Positions 36,122 through 45,998 of a stretch of DNA of 64,000 nucleotides are shown piece by piece. Location: NCBI GenBank assembly GCA_964598225.1, contig CAZRBG010000013.1, positions 33,416 through 97,415 on the forward strand. The letters are read 5' to 3'. This DNA comes from SG8-4 sp964598225 (GTDB lineage: Bacteria; Planctomycetota; Phycisphaerae; Sedimentisphaerales; Anaerobacaceae). Every line of letters starts with the position of its first letter. Positions within the stretch are counted from its first letter, which is position 1. The notes under the pieces were generated by a model. It searched no databases. It saw only the letters and a list, made by a program, of their open reading frames with translations, and was not told where the DNA came from. The position numbers were made by a program, and so were the translations under genes.

Positions 36122-36282
36122 CATGGCGATCCCCAAAGACCGAGAAAAATCGTTCGGGGCCCCAGATGTCCAAATTACCCCCCTGGCTGCCCTAATTTGG
36201 CCATCTGCCCAAACGATTTTTCTCTCGATCTAATCCCAGGGTCCCGATCTATGCAGTGACCTACTCATTAACCGGATGAAGC
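36096..36282. mobile_element. 187-bp MITE, copy 1, inserted in the integrase gene
   Basis: The element has terminal inverted repeats (left GGTTCATCCGGTTAATG, right end the reverse complement of GCTTCATCCGGTTAATG, continuing about 24 bases) and a largely self-complementary interior (GAGAAAAATCGTTC against GAAACGATTTTTCTC-like sequence). It codes for nothing. A perfect 8-bp target duplication, GTATTACC, flanks it (36088-36095 and 36283-36290). Eight-base duplications are made by ISL3-, IS1595- and some other transposases, which would have to act in trans. An identical copy lies at 52.3 kb. Confidence 0.92.
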
Positions 36283-36409
36283 GTATTACCTTCGTGTTCA
36301 TGATGATCTAGTCGACCGTGCGAGGCAGGCAACTGCTCGCGGATTGTGCAAGAATCTGTTGCAAAACTGTTGCAGCGGCAACCTCAGCCCGCAATCCGAA
36401 AAAGACTAA
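36283..36409 (+). pseudogene. Displaced C-terminal end of the integrase
   Basis: Reading TAT at 36284 onward gives YYLRVHDDLVDRARQATARG and continues LCKNLLQNCCSGNLSPQ to a TAA at 36407-36409, 41 residues. This is in register with the integrase if the MITE and one target copy are removed, and has the helical C-terminus expected after the catalytic tyrosine. It is now separated from the gene. Confidence 0.85.
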
Positions 36410-37259
36410 TGAACATAAATGCTTGAATATGTGAGTGTTACAAATGTAGGTTCGAGTCGATTCGGGGCATGCAGTAACGTAGATTTGATACGTTGCTGCA
36501 ATTCACGACTTCTTTTCGGGGAAGAGACTGGGAGTAATAACGCAATTGGCCGCGCACTGTCGTGTCAACCAGTAACCAGAATTCTGCTTGGACTCTATGG
36601 CAAAGAATGGTGACTTTAAGGATTTTTCCACCCTCAATAGTAGCCCAAAAAGGCCGATTCTTGGCAGACGAAACAAATGGTCAATCCTTGATTCTGGTCT
36701 GAAAACGCCGGTTTTTTCGAGACTGTGGCAAGATTCCAGAGTATGCTGTTTGGCGGGCAACCGTTGCTTGCAGCCAATTCGCTGCCGAAACGTAATTCAA
36801 TGCCCGGACTCGTTGGAACAGGAATCCGAAAGTTGTTATGAGCCAGGTTGAACGGCGTAGGTGCTTATATTCAAACCCCTTATCCTTATTTACTCTGTAA
36901 ACGTGCAGCAGTCTCGTTTTTTCGACTCGTTTTCAATGAACGGTTCCAATTACAGAGTGACGCCAACACATACGCAGCAAGATTGATGCGGTAAAGAAAC
37001 TTTTTGCGATACGGGTAATTTTGTGCTGGACTTTGAATTCTTCATGGCTGGCCCATGAACACAAATCCAGATCCTTCGAAGTGTGTCTTGAAAGCTCCTG
37101 ATACTTGGACGGAGCATGACACGCTTTATCTCATAAGTCTCCGGCCTATTAATGGCATAGCAGAACGGCCGGGGCCTGTACCGCTTGACTTGGCACAGCC
37201 CCCGAATTCCAAATGTTGTAGCTATCGAATTCCGGGCTAACTTAGTCGTCACGTTAAGA
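36410..37259. other. Intergenic region downstream of the integrase
   Basis: About 850 bases with only short frames that look like nothing known and have no supporting ribosome sites. I see no tRNA, so the attachment site of the element cannot be placed. Short inverted segments occur near 37200-37240 (GAATTCC repeated). Confidence 0.4.
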
Positions 37260-39995
37260 CTAGCGAACCAAGCGAATATCATCAAAGTGAACGGTTCCTG
37301 TTCCGCCAGTGGGGACCGGAGCACCCCTCGTGCCAAAACCAAGGGTAATGCTGCCGACATTCGTCAAATCCGCTCCCTGATCGGCAAATTCCTGGAGGTC
37401 GATCACCCATTCGTTCCAACCGGTGTCCTGAGTTGCGGCATCATCGGGATGATACACTGCGGCGTTGTCCAAAGCTGCGAACATACGCTCGGCGGCATTT
37501 GCCGAATTGCCTCTGAACCAGATCACCAGCTTCGTTACGCCTTGCGCGGTCCAGTCCTTCTTGGATGTTAGCGTCATAGTCGCTTCAGAGGTCTTGCTGG
37601 CGTTGTCATAGCTGAGCGGCATCGCCTGGGCACTCTCGTGACCCTCCGACATGAAGGGTGGATCCAGATTGCCGGCTACTGCGCCGTTGGTGGTGGTGCC
37701 GAAACCGTCTATCCAGGTCAGATAGATTCTGTTGCTGCCGGCTTCGTCTTCGTTAAGGTCATTGTAAGACTCGAAGTCGTCCACAATCAGATAGTCCGGC
37801 ACGGTGAATTTCCAGATCGTCCCGGCAATGATAGTTCCGTCGGCCTCTACCTCATCGATGCGCCAGTAGTAGTCGCCGCCGCCGAACTCGACCAGCTCGG
37901 TCAAAGACAGACTTGTGCCGGTCTGATTGCCCTGGAATTCAGGCGAACCGGTGTCAGCGCCTGCGACAGCATCTCGATCTGTGCCGAAGTACACATCGTG
38001 GGAAATGGCTGCACTACCCTTCGACCAATTCAACGAACGTATGTGACGGATGTCCACAGTCTCGTGACGAGCCGGCACGGGACTGCCGGCCAGCATCGTA
38101 TCGCCCTGGATCAGTGCCGCGATCTTCTCCTCACTCAACGCCTTGTCGTAAATACGCACATCGTCAAGCAAGCCTTCAAAATAGTCCTCTGCCGCGTTGT
38201 TGGAAAAGCCAATGTTGACGCGCTCCTGCCAGTCGAAGTCCGACTGGGCCTTGGTTCCACTGGCCTGAAGCGCGCCATCGACGTACAGCTTTTGGCCGCC
38301 TGCCGGCCCGCCGTAAGTGTGCACTATGTGATGCCAGAGCCCGTCGGCCACGTTCAAACCGGTTCCGATTGTCTCGTCATCGTAAACTCGGGCCGTGAGC
38401 CTGCCGTCGCTCAGGTAAATATGCCGGTCGTGACCACCGCCGCCCAGGTCGTTTTGCACCACGGTAAGCAGTCCGCAGTTAGCATTAGTTGTCCTGAACC
38501 ACATGGCCGCCGCATACTCAGTTTCCGAGACATCCAAGGGTACGCTCAGGTAGTCATTCTCTCCGTCAAATTCCAGCGTTCCACGGTTATATCCGGTGAG
38601 AGTCCATTGCGGGTCGTTTCTCAGGCTGCCATGATTGGCGTGGCCGGACCAGTCAATTGCGGTCGTTCCGGCGCCTTCGTCAAGCTTCCACCAGCCAATT
38701 AGATTAGGATCTGTTATCTCGACATCCGGAATCGTTCTGAAACTCCAGACATCACCTTTGTGAGTGACCGGTGGATCGGATTCATCGACACGCCAGTAGT
38801 AGGTCTTATCAGGCTCGAGCGTGCCGGGAGTAAAGGTTGTGGCCGTTTGGGACTCTCCCCCGGATGCGTTGTTTACATCGTCGAAATTGTCGCCGAAGTA
38901 CACCGTATGCAATTTTGCGTCAAAGCCGGCGGTCCATTCCAGCGTCACGTCTGTCAATACGAACCGGGCGCCATCAGCCGGAACGGCGCTATATGCCTTC
39001 CTCGGCGGAATCCAGAAACTCCAGACATCGCCTTTCCACGGACTGTCGGGGTCGGCGTCATTGATCTCATCCACCCGCCAATAGTAGGTGGTTCCCGGTA
39101 CAAGGCCGTCAGGAAAAGCAAATCCTGTGAATCCGGCGATAACCGATGTCGTGCCCAGGTTACCCTGGAACGCGGTTTCGACAGCATTGTTCACATCGTC
39201 AAAATTATCGCTCAGATATACATCGTGCGAGACCGCGCGGCCCCCCGGCGACCAGGCAAGATTCACCCATGTAGCTTCGATCATGGCGCCATCAGCCGGA
39301 TCGGGGCCCCAGGCATAAGGCCAAACCTCACCTGTCATGGCGCTTAGAATTTCGATCTCCGACAGTACGTGGTCGTAAATGCGAATGTCATCTATCATGC
39401 CTTCAAGCCAGCCCATTGCGTCGCCTGAGTTGGAACCGGCGTGGTAACGATCACCGTCGGCCCATAGGGTCCCGACGGTAGTTGCTGTGCCTTCCTCCTG
39501 GCCGTTTACGTATAGACGCACGTTCCCGCCGTTGTCTGCAATAATGGCTACGTAGTACCACGTATCAGGTTCAACCGCCGTTATTCCCGTGACGATACGC
39601 GCGCTGCCGTCCCATGTGTAATGCTCGAACACACCTGAGCTGTTAATCCTCAACTGGTGCGACCAATGGGTTGTTGTTCCTGAACTGCTCGTCCGCGCAA
39701 TGACGTTCGCGGCATCCGTGCGCGCCGGTTTCACCCAGGCGCAAATCGTGTAGGTAGTTGGACTCGGCGCCAGAGGAAGTTCCAGGTAGTCGTCGGCTCC
39801 GTCGAACAGCAGGCTCTGATTGACCATCCCTACTCCATAGCCTGGTGTACCCCCTGCGAATGTGCCGTTTGCCGAGCCTGCCCCATCATCCAGGTTCCCG
39901 TCAAGCTCCCAGTGTCCCACCAGTTCAGCCGACGTGTTGCCTGCTGCTCCCAACAACAGAACTACAGAGATCAAACTAATAATTTTGCCGCACAT
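37260..39995 (-). CDS. Secreted protein with two LamG domains and fibronectin-like repeats
   Basis: Signal peptide (IISLISVVLLLGAAGNTSA), a LamG domain (about 24-215; LVGHWELDGNLDDGAGSANG, YTICAWVKPA, WLEGMIDDIRIYDHVLSEIE), three FN3-like modules (repeats of SHDVYLSDNFDDVNNA and TYYWRVDE), a second LamG domain (about 433-620; GWWKLDEGAGTTAIDWSGHA), another FN3-like module, and a C-terminal carbohydrate-binding-type sandwich beginning VDDFESYNDL, homologous to that in the 17-kb secreted protein. AAAGGAGG precedes the start. A glycan-binding surface protein; no catalytic residues seen. A pseudopilin gene sits immediately upstream. Confidence 0.88.
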   Translation of the reverse strand: MCGKIISLISVVLLLGAAGNTSAELVGHWELDGNLDDGAGSANGTFAGGTPGYGVGMVNQSLLFDGADDYLELPLAPSPTTYTICAWVKPARTDAANVIARTSSSGTTTHWSHQLRINSSGVFEHYTWDGSARIVTGITAVEPDTWYYVAIIADNGGNVRLYVNGQEEGTATTVGTLWADGDRYHAGSNSGDAMGWLEGMIDDIRIYDHVLSEIEILSAMTGEVWPYAWGPDPADGAMIEATWVNLAWSPGGRAVSHDVYLSDNFDDVNNAVETAFQGNLGTTSVIAGFTGFAFPDGLVPGTTYYWRVDEINDADPDSPWKGDVWSFWIPPRKAYSAVPADGARFVLTDVTLEWTAGFDAKLHTVYFGDNFDDVNNASGGESQTATTFTPGTLEPDKTYYWRVDESDPPVTHKGDVWSFRTIPDVEITDPNLIGWWKLDEGAGTTAIDWSGHANHGSLRNDPQWTLTGYNRGTLEFDGENDYLSVPLDVSETEYAAAMWFRTTNANCGLLTVVQNDLGGGGHDRHIYLSDGRLTARVYDDETIGTGLNVADGLWHHIVHTYGGPAGGQKLYVDGALQASGTKAQSDFDWQERVNIGFSNNAAEDYFEGLLDDVRIYDKALSEEKIAALIQGDTMLAGSPVPARHETVDIRHIRSLNWSKGSAAISHDVYFGTDRDAVAGADTGSPEFQGNQTGTSLSLTELVEFGGGDYYWRIDEVEADGTIIAGTIWKFTVPDYLIVDDFESYNDLNEDEAGSNRIYLTWIDGFGTTTNGAVAGNLDPPFMSEGHESAQAMPLSYDNASKTSEATMTLTSKKDWTAQGVTKLVIWFRGNSANAAERMFAALDNAAVYHPDDAATQDTGWNEWVIDLQEFADQGADLTNVGSITLGFGTRGAPVPTGGTGTVHFDDIRLVR

Positions 39996-40172
39996 AACGA
40001 TCCTCCTTTTATGAATAGAAATGACTGAATCAGGATTTTCCGGGAATATTTCACCGAACTACTCCTGGAAGCGTTCATCTCAAGAATACTATAGTATCGC
40101 CTCAATTTCAACAATATTTCTGCCGAACCTAATATCGAATATCGTGAAGCTAATCGCCCCGACAACAATCGC

Positions 40173-40949
40173 TCAGAACGCATCATATCCGAGTTGTCCC
40201 CAGATCCCCTTCTGCACCCACCGTACATCCTCTTTTCCTTCCGCCGTAACGGGAGCAAAAAGCCCCACCCAGGTCCGCACGTTATCACGTCCCTGCTTGA
40301 TCGTCTCGATGCCTTTCCATTTGTGGTACTCGGAATGCCCGTCGGCATAGGTGAAATTCGTCCCGTCGCCGTGTCTCGTGACCGGCTGATCCCACCATCT
40401 CGGTTCGCTGTACCTCGTCGAGTAGGCATCGGGGCTTGACAGACCTTCGTCAATGAAGATCAGTCTTTGGGCCGACTGCGGGACGAGCATGCGTTTTTTG
40501 AAGACGGGGCTGCCCTCTACGGATCTGCCGTTGCTGGCAATCATCATCGCGTATGTCATCAGTTCCCCTCGATACCCCGCAGGGCACTTGTAGAGGTCCG
40601 CTTCCGTAACGTAAGGCCACAGGGCGCCATCCTTAATCCCTTTTATCTGGTCATCCTCCGACAATTGTCCACCCTGTGCCCATCCGGATGCCCAGGTTAC
40701 GCCCACCCAGGGCTCGCCAAACTCGTTTCTCCATCGGCCGCCGGCCTCGCTGCTGACCAGCCTGTCGTCGTTGTCGTCGGCATACAGAATCCACGCCAAG
40801 CCTAATTGCTTGAGATTGCCCAGACAAACGGCCCGCTGACCCTGCTCGCGCGCTCGCTGGAGAGTCGGCATCAATATGGCCATCAATAGAGCTATTATGG
40901 CAATCACAACCAATAACTCGATTAAAGTGAATCCTCTTTGTGTTTTCAT
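40173..40949 (-). CDS. Type II pseudopilin with H-X9-DG motif
   Basis: MKTQRGFTLIELLVVIAIIA is a canonical class III prepilin leader with cleavage after Gly6. The domain ends with RHGDGTNFTYADGHSEYHKW, a textbook H-X9-DG. Much of the sequence (CLGNLKQLGLAWILYADDND, YKCPAG.RGELMTYA, FIDEG) is closely matched by the 53.7-kb pseudopilin. About 180 bases separate it from the double-LamG gene downstream on the same strand. Confidence 0.92.
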   Translation of the reverse strand: MKTQRGFTLIELLVVIAIIALLMAILMPTLQRAREQGQRAVCLGNLKQLGLAWILYADDNDDRLVSSEAGGRWRNEFGEPWVGVTWASGWAQGGQLSEDDQIKGIKDGALWPYVTEADLYKCPAGYRGELMTYAMMIASNGRSVEGSPVFKKRMLVPQSAQRLIFIDEGLSSPDAYSTRYSEPRWWDQPVTRHGDGTNFTYADGHSEYHKWKGIETIKQGRDNVRTWVGLFAPVTAEGKEDVRWVQKGIWGQLGYDAF

Positions 40950-41166
40950 GGTCTTGATTCCAAACGCGTCAGACTGACCGAATTAACATTATCGTTCAGC
41001 GCATATAAAGGATGCTGACTATTCATATTTATCCAACATGATAGCGCTTATTCCACCTCTTGTAATTCTCTCGTATTTTCAATAGTATAACAATAAATAT
41101 GTGAGTAAGTCCACCTTATACTGTGTGGTACAATTTTTACATAGCCGATAAGTTGGAGATTCAGTT

Positions 41167-43422
41167 ATGATAAAATGGACACAGGTCGGATTCATCGTGT
41201 TAGCCTGCACGGCATGTTCGGCCAAGGAATATCATGTCTCAAAAAGTGGTTCGGATGCCCATAATGGCTCGGCATTGGCCCCGTTCAAGACGATCTCTGC
41301 GGCAGCTCGGATGGCCCAGCCCGGCGATACGATCACAGTGCAGGAGGGTGTTTACCGGGAGCGCATCGATCCACCCCGCGGCGGGGTGTCTGCTGACAAG
41401 CGCATCGTATATCAGGCCGCGGCCGGAGAGAAAGTCGCGATCAGGGGCTCCGAACGCATCACCGGCTGGAAGAGGGTTCAGAATGATGCATGGAAGGTTA
41501 CGATCCCCAACAGCTTCTTCGGCGACTTCAATCCCTACAAGGACCTGATCCACGGCGACTGGTTTAGTCCCAGAGGACGCGAACATCACACTGGTGCCGT
41601 GTACCTGAACGGTCACTGGCTGACCGAAGCCGCTCGACTGGAGCACGTACTCAAGCCAGTTGGACAGGTGAGCTCGCTGTATGCGCCGGGGGGCGGCGGC
41701 ACACTTCTGAACGTGGCGTGGCTGCGAATCGGCAAGGCCGGTCACGTTGCGGCCAATAGTTATACTGAGCAACAGGGCACCCAGAAAGCGCCATGCTCGG
41801 AAGGCGGTGAATGTATTGGGTGGATCAATCGGGGCGATTGGCTGCGTTACGATCAGGTGGACACGGGAAAAGATTGCCGCAAGATCGAGATACGCGCCGC
41901 CTCGGCTACGCAGGGCGGCATAATCGAGATTCGTTCGGACGCACCGGATGGGGAACTGCTGGGAACCTGCGCGGTGCCAAATACAGGCGGCTGGCAATCC
42001 TGGTCATCGTTCCACGCCGAAATAGAACCAGTCAGCGGAATCAAAACACTCTGTCTGACCTTCAGGGGCCCGCACTCGCGCAACAACCCGGATCTGCGCC
42101 TGTGGTTTGCCCGGCTGGATGACTCGAACACAACTATTTGGGCTCAATTTGAAGACGTCAATCCCAACGAGACCCTGGTCGAGATCAATGTGCGTCAGGC
42201 CGTGTTCTATCCGAAACAACCGGGCATCAATTACATTACAGTACGCGGCTTTTGCCTGGAACACGCGGCTACTCCATGGGCGCCGCCTACGGCTGAGCAG
42301 ATCGGCCTGATCGGCACCCACTGGAGTAAAGGCTGGATTATCGAAGACAATACTATTTGCTATTCCGTGTGCACGGGCGTGACACTCGGCAAGCACGGCG
42401 ATGAGTTCGACAATACATCCCAGAACTCGGCCGAAGGCTACGTCGAGACCATCAAACGTGCCCTGGCACGAGGTTGGTCCAAAACCAATATCGGCCACCA
42501 TGTAGTGCGCAACAACAACATCTCTCACTGTGAGCAGGCGGGAATCGTCGGCAGCATGGGACCGGCGTTCAGCCAGGTTACGGGCAACACCATCCACGAC
42601 ATCCACGTGCGCCGCTTGTTCACCGGGGCGGAAATGGCCGGGATCAAGTTCCATGGGGCCGTCGATACAGTTATCAGTCGCAACCACATATACCGTACCA
42701 CTCGCGGCATCTGGCTGGACTGGATGACCCAGGGCACGCGCGTCACGCGCAACCTGCTGCATGATAACGGCCCCAGCGAAGACCTGTTCGTCGAAGTTAA
42801 CCACGGCCCCTTCCTGGTGGATAACAACATCCTGCTGTCCGGCAACGGTATCTTGGTCAACTCGCAGGGCGGCGCCTACGTGCACAACCTGATTGCAGGC
42901 CGCATCCGTGTTGCCGTGGGCGAACGTCGCTTGACGCCCTATCTCAAGGCGCACGCGACCGATGTGGCGGGATTGCACGAGAACCTCAGCGGCGATGAAC
43001 GCTACTTCAACAATATATTGCTGAATGAAGGTCTCGCCGGATATGACCGTACGGTGTTGCCCGTGTTCATGGGCGGCAACGTATTTCTCAAAGGCGCCAA
43101 ACCGTCAAAGCATGAATCCGAACCACTCGTCTTGACCAATACCGATCCTGCACTTGAATTGGTAAAAAGAGCCGATGGTCTGTATCTTCGGATGAAGGTC
43201 GATAAGGCCATTACTCAACAAAAATGTCCCCTGGTCACAACTGATCTGTTAGGCAAAGCCAAGACGCCAGGTCTTTTCTACGAGCAGCCGGACGGACATC
43301 CCTATCGAATAGACACCGATTACTTCGGCAAGCCGCGGAATGCTGCGTCTCCCTTTCCCGGACCGTTTGCCCATCCCAAAAGCGGCTCGCCTACCTTTAA
43401 AGTCTGGCCGATCGAACAATGA
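41167..43422 (+). CDS. Secreted parallel beta-helix carbohydrate-active protein with CBM6-like insert
   Basis: Signal peptide or lipoprotein signal (VGFIVLACTACSAKEYHVSK), then the opening YHVSKSGSDAHNGSALAPFK and TISAAARMAQPGDTITVQEG, standard for secreted right-handed beta-helix enzymes. A CBM6-like domain (about residues 185-310; WINRGDWLRYDQVDTG, GGIIEIRSDAPDGELLG) is inserted, after which beta-helix rungs resume (NNNISHCEQAGIVGS, NTIHDIHVRRLF, IYRTTRGIWLDW). Families with this fold include polysaccharide lyases and GH141/GH120-type hydrolases; the exact activity cannot be assigned. Probably acts outside the cell on plant or algal polysaccharide. Confidence 0.82.
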   Translation: MIKWTQVGFIVLACTACSAKEYHVSKSGSDAHNGSALAPFKTISAAARMAQPGDTITVQEGVYRERIDPPRGGVSADKRIVYQAAAGEKVAIRGSERITGWKRVQNDAWKVTIPNSFFGDFNPYKDLIHGDWFSPRGREHHTGAVYLNGHWLTEAARLEHVLKPVGQVSSLYAPGGGGTLLNVAWLRIGKAGHVAANSYTEQQGTQKAPCSEGGECIGWINRGDWLRYDQVDTGKDCRKIEIRAASATQGGIIEIRSDAPDGELLGTCAVPNTGGWQSWSSFHAEIEPVSGIKTLCLTFRGPHSRNNPDLRLWFARLDDSNTTIWAQFEDVNPNETLVEINVRQAVFYPKQPGINYITVRGFCLEHAATPWAPPTAEQIGLIGTHWSKGWIIEDNTICYSVCTGVTLGKHGDEFDNTSQNSAEGYVETIKRALARGWSKTNIGHHVVRNNNISHCEQAGIVGSMGPAFSQVTGNTIHDIHVRRLFTGAEMAGIKFHGAVDTVISRNHIYRTTRGIWLDWMTQGTRVTRNLLHDNGPSEDLFVEVNHGPFLVDNNILLSGNGILVNSQGGAYVHNLIAGRIRVAVGERRLTPYLKAHATDVAGLHENLSGDERYFNNILLNEGLAGYDRTVLPVFMGGNVFLKGAKPSKHESEPLVLTNTDPALELVKRADGLYLRMKVDKAITQQKCPLVTTDLLGKAKTPGLFYEQPDGHPYRIDTDYFGKPRNAASPFPGPFAHPKSGSPTFKVWPIEQ

Positions 43423-43494
43423 ACGAATGTCACGGAGAATACATGCGAGCGATGATGGTAAGCAAAAGCTAAGCGATCTCACGTACAGAAATCT

Positions 43495-43779
43495 CTAAAG
43501 ACCATATAATTGTGATCCACTCACACAGGCACTTAGGATATCTGTGTGCCGAACATAGACACTATGACAAGCTATTGTCTTTGCCTGCTTTCTGACACGT
43601 TGCATTGACGGCAACAATATGGCCATTAATCCCCCAATGATAGATATCGTCACCAGAAGCTCCGACAATGTAAATCCATTTTTCCTGTTCGTCCGTTTGC
43701 CAAGAATGAATTCTCCATGCAAAACATCAACAATCGAACCAAACGCAGAAAGATATGCTGATGGACTCTTGATTTCCAT
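43495..43779 (-). CDS. Short, degenerate pseudopilin
   Basis: The ATG at 43779 follows GGGAGGA at good spacing. The protein has a long polar leader of about 35 residues before NGFTLSELLVTISIIGGLMA, so the prepilin motif carries S where I is usual. It ends 40 residues after the helix without the conserved globular domain or the H-X9-DG motif. It may be a truncated remnant or a minor pseudopilin. The dockerin protein gene is upstream on the same strand. Confidence 0.6.
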   Translation of the reverse strand: MEIKSPSAYLSAFGSIVDVLHGEFILGKRTNRKNGFTLSELLVTISIIGGLMAILLPSMQRVRKQAKTIACHSVYVRHTDILSACVSGSQLYGL

Positions 43780-44048
43780 GATCAGGTCCTCCCTCATTGT
43801 GTTGTCTCTCGGTTTGCATTATCGTTTAAAGAGCCTTGGCTCGGGCGCACAAACCAACCGCCCGGCTTGGGCCGGGCCGGCGAGTTCTGTGCTTGGCGTC
43901 ATGCGCTCACCGGCTGCTTTTTCAGGTCAAAACTGCTTTTGAAATTGTCCCTATGTAAACCGATTGCTCATAAACAGCGGCATCAGTATTAGCACCTCCT
44001 ATAAGTGACCTTTCTGTTAAAATCATTTCTCTTTGTTCTTCGGATTTG

Positions 44049-45713
44049 CTATGGTCGTATTGCTCGGTTGTAGTTGCGGACCTCGTCGATCAGGCCGGAG
44101 AAGAACGAGCCCGGTAGCAAAGGATCTCCGCAACCGATATACAGGCTGCCGCAGGCACTCTGTAAATCGTCCTGTGTGTCTTGGGCCGCTATGGCGTTAT
44201 CAACCGAGAGTATCCTGTTCGAACCGTCCCACACGAGACCAATCCAGTGCCAATTACCATCATCGACCGCTGTTTGAGACAACAGTGTGACGCCATTGCG
44301 ACCGGCACTTTTCAGCTCTGTCTTTAAAAAACCTGTCTGTGGATCGAGGGACAACCAATCTGGTCCACCCGTCTCAGATATTATAGTCTGTCCTGCAGCG
44401 CCGCCTTTTACCCAGATAAGAACACTAAACGGCCCGTCCGCCGGATTCAGAGGTGCCGGAGCGGAGATGAAATCATCTATCCCATCGAACTCAAGGGCTC
44501 CGTCCACTTGTCCACCATCGGGCAACCAGATGGGATTGCCCATAGCGTAGCCATTGTTGTCGGCGGCACTATCAGTAACGACCATCCCCTCTGTCTCATC
44601 CAGGGGCCAGTGGGTTACGAGCGTGGGATCAACGACCGGCTCGAACAGATATTCGGTAAGGACAGTAAGATCATGAACATCTACTGTGCCATCGCCCCAC
44701 GGCATTGGGCCGACGTCAAATGAAGAATCATCCGTACCCCAGCGATTGACCAGAATGCACATGTCTGCGCAATCGACAATGCCGTCGCCGTTGAAGTCGA
44801 CAATTGGGATTATTGGTGCCTGCCATATATCGTTTTTACCAACGCCACCAGGCCTTGGAACCCACCAATCACTGAAGTAGAGCATACGTCCGTTGTCTGA
44901 GAGGGATGGCTCAGCCTCACCTGCCGAGGTGTTGAGAGAAGGCCCAAGATTCACAGGTTCACCCCAGTCATCATCTCTCGTAGCGCGCGTAATAAACCAA
45001 ATGTCCCAGTCACCATGGCCTCCGGCGCGCGCGGAGGTAATAAAAAGTGCTAATCCGTCGGTGGAGATAAACGGGTGACCATCGTATTCCGAACTGTTGA
45101 CAGTGGGGCCGAGATTTACTGCCGTACTCCAAGAATCTGATAGAGTTTCCCGAGCGCACATCCACACGTCCCAATCTCCGGATCCGCCAGGTCGAGCAGA
45201 ACCAAAGTACAGTTCCAGTCCATCACCTGAAACACTCGGACCCAAATCCCAAGCCGGACTATTGACAGAATCACCAAGGTCAACAGGATTACTCCAAGAG
45301 TCGGACATTGATGTCCGCGTCGCCATCCATATGTCTGCACCTCCTGATCCACCGGGCCGGTCCGAGTCAAAGTAAAGACACAACCCATCTGACGAGATGC
45401 ATGAAGCAACGATCCGTTTGAACGGTGGATCAAAATTCACCACCTCTCCCCACGGATCGTCTGGATTTTCGCGACTTGCCATCCTGAAAGTTGGAACACC
45501 AAACCCTTCGAAAAAGGAGCAGAAGTAGAGCTCCAGACCATTAGGTGAGATGCAAACACCCAGATCCTCAACCGGGCTGTTCATATTTGGCCCCAGATTT
45601 ATCGGAGTACCGAAGGCGAAATCTGCGTTTACAGTTCCTGAGCAGTTAAGCATAATAGCAACTACGAATCCAAGCGACACCAACCTGATTTTGCTTTCAC
45701 TAAACCACTTCAT
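44049..45713 (-). CDS. Secreted PD40-repeat / dockerin / LamG protein
   Basis: The ATG at 45713 is chosen over an upstream in-frame one because GGAAGG precedes it and a signal peptide follows (IRLVSLGFVVAIMLNCSGTV). Five PD40/TolB-like propeller motifs follow (LGVCISPNGLELYF, CISSDGLCLYFDSDRPGGSG, PSVSGDGLELYFGSARPGGS). Next is a type I dockerin-like duplicated EF-hand (DFNGDGIVDCADMCILVNRW, GDGTVDVHDLTVL) at about 345-400, then a LamG domain (THWPLDETEGMVVTDSAADN to LIDEVRNYNRAI). Dockerin-like modules in planctomycetes often replace a classic cellulosome role; they bind calcium and may anchor the protein. Enzymatic role not evident. Confidence 0.85.
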   Translation of the reverse strand: MKWFSESKIRLVSLGFVVAIMLNCSGTVNADFAFGTPINLGPNMNSPVEDLGVCISPNGLELYFCSFFEGFGVPTFRMASRENPDDPWGEVVNFDPPFKRIVASCISSDGLCLYFDSDRPGGSGGADIWMATRTSMSDSWSNPVDLGDSVNSPAWDLGPSVSGDGLELYFGSARPGGSGDWDVWMCARETLSDSWSTAVNLGPTVNSSEYDGHPFISTDGLALFITSARAGGHGDWDIWFITRATRDDDWGEPVNLGPSLNTSAGEAEPSLSDNGRMLYFSDWWVPRPGGVGKNDIWQAPIIPIVDFNGDGIVDCADMCILVNRWGTDDSSFDVGPMPWGDGTVDVHDLTVLTEYLFEPVVDPTLVTHWPLDETEGMVVTDSAADNNGYAMGNPIWLPDGGQVDGALEFDGIDDFISAPAPLNPADGPFSVLIWVKGGAAGQTIISETGGPDWLSLDPQTGFLKTELKSAGRNGVTLLSQTAVDDGNWHWIGLVWDGSNRILSVDNAIAAQDTQDDLQSACGSLYIGCGDPLLPGSFFSGLIDEVRNYNRAIRP

Positions 45714-45998
45714 CCTGCACCTTCCTTTCTGCCTTCGAGACAAAAAACTATAAATAAGCCGTTTCTGATACTCTGTGCTGATCTTTCGATTGTTCATAAG
45801 TATGTTATGCAGGAAAAAAGCGATCCTGCGCACGTCTGGAGAATTTTCCTGAAAAGCTCCTGTTTTTTTCATTATTTGCTCGTATTTCTGTCCGGAACCG
45901 GCTTGATTCATTGCCTGAGAGGGCTTTTATCGATTATAATGGTAAAGCGATACAACCGGAGAGACTGTCGGCAACGGGGGGATTGAGGAACTTGGTAA

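Noticed and set aside
36449..36458. GGTTCGAGTC looks like a tRNA T-loop near the integrase
   Set aside because: The flanking bases do not pair into a T stem, and no acceptor or anticodon arm can be drawn.
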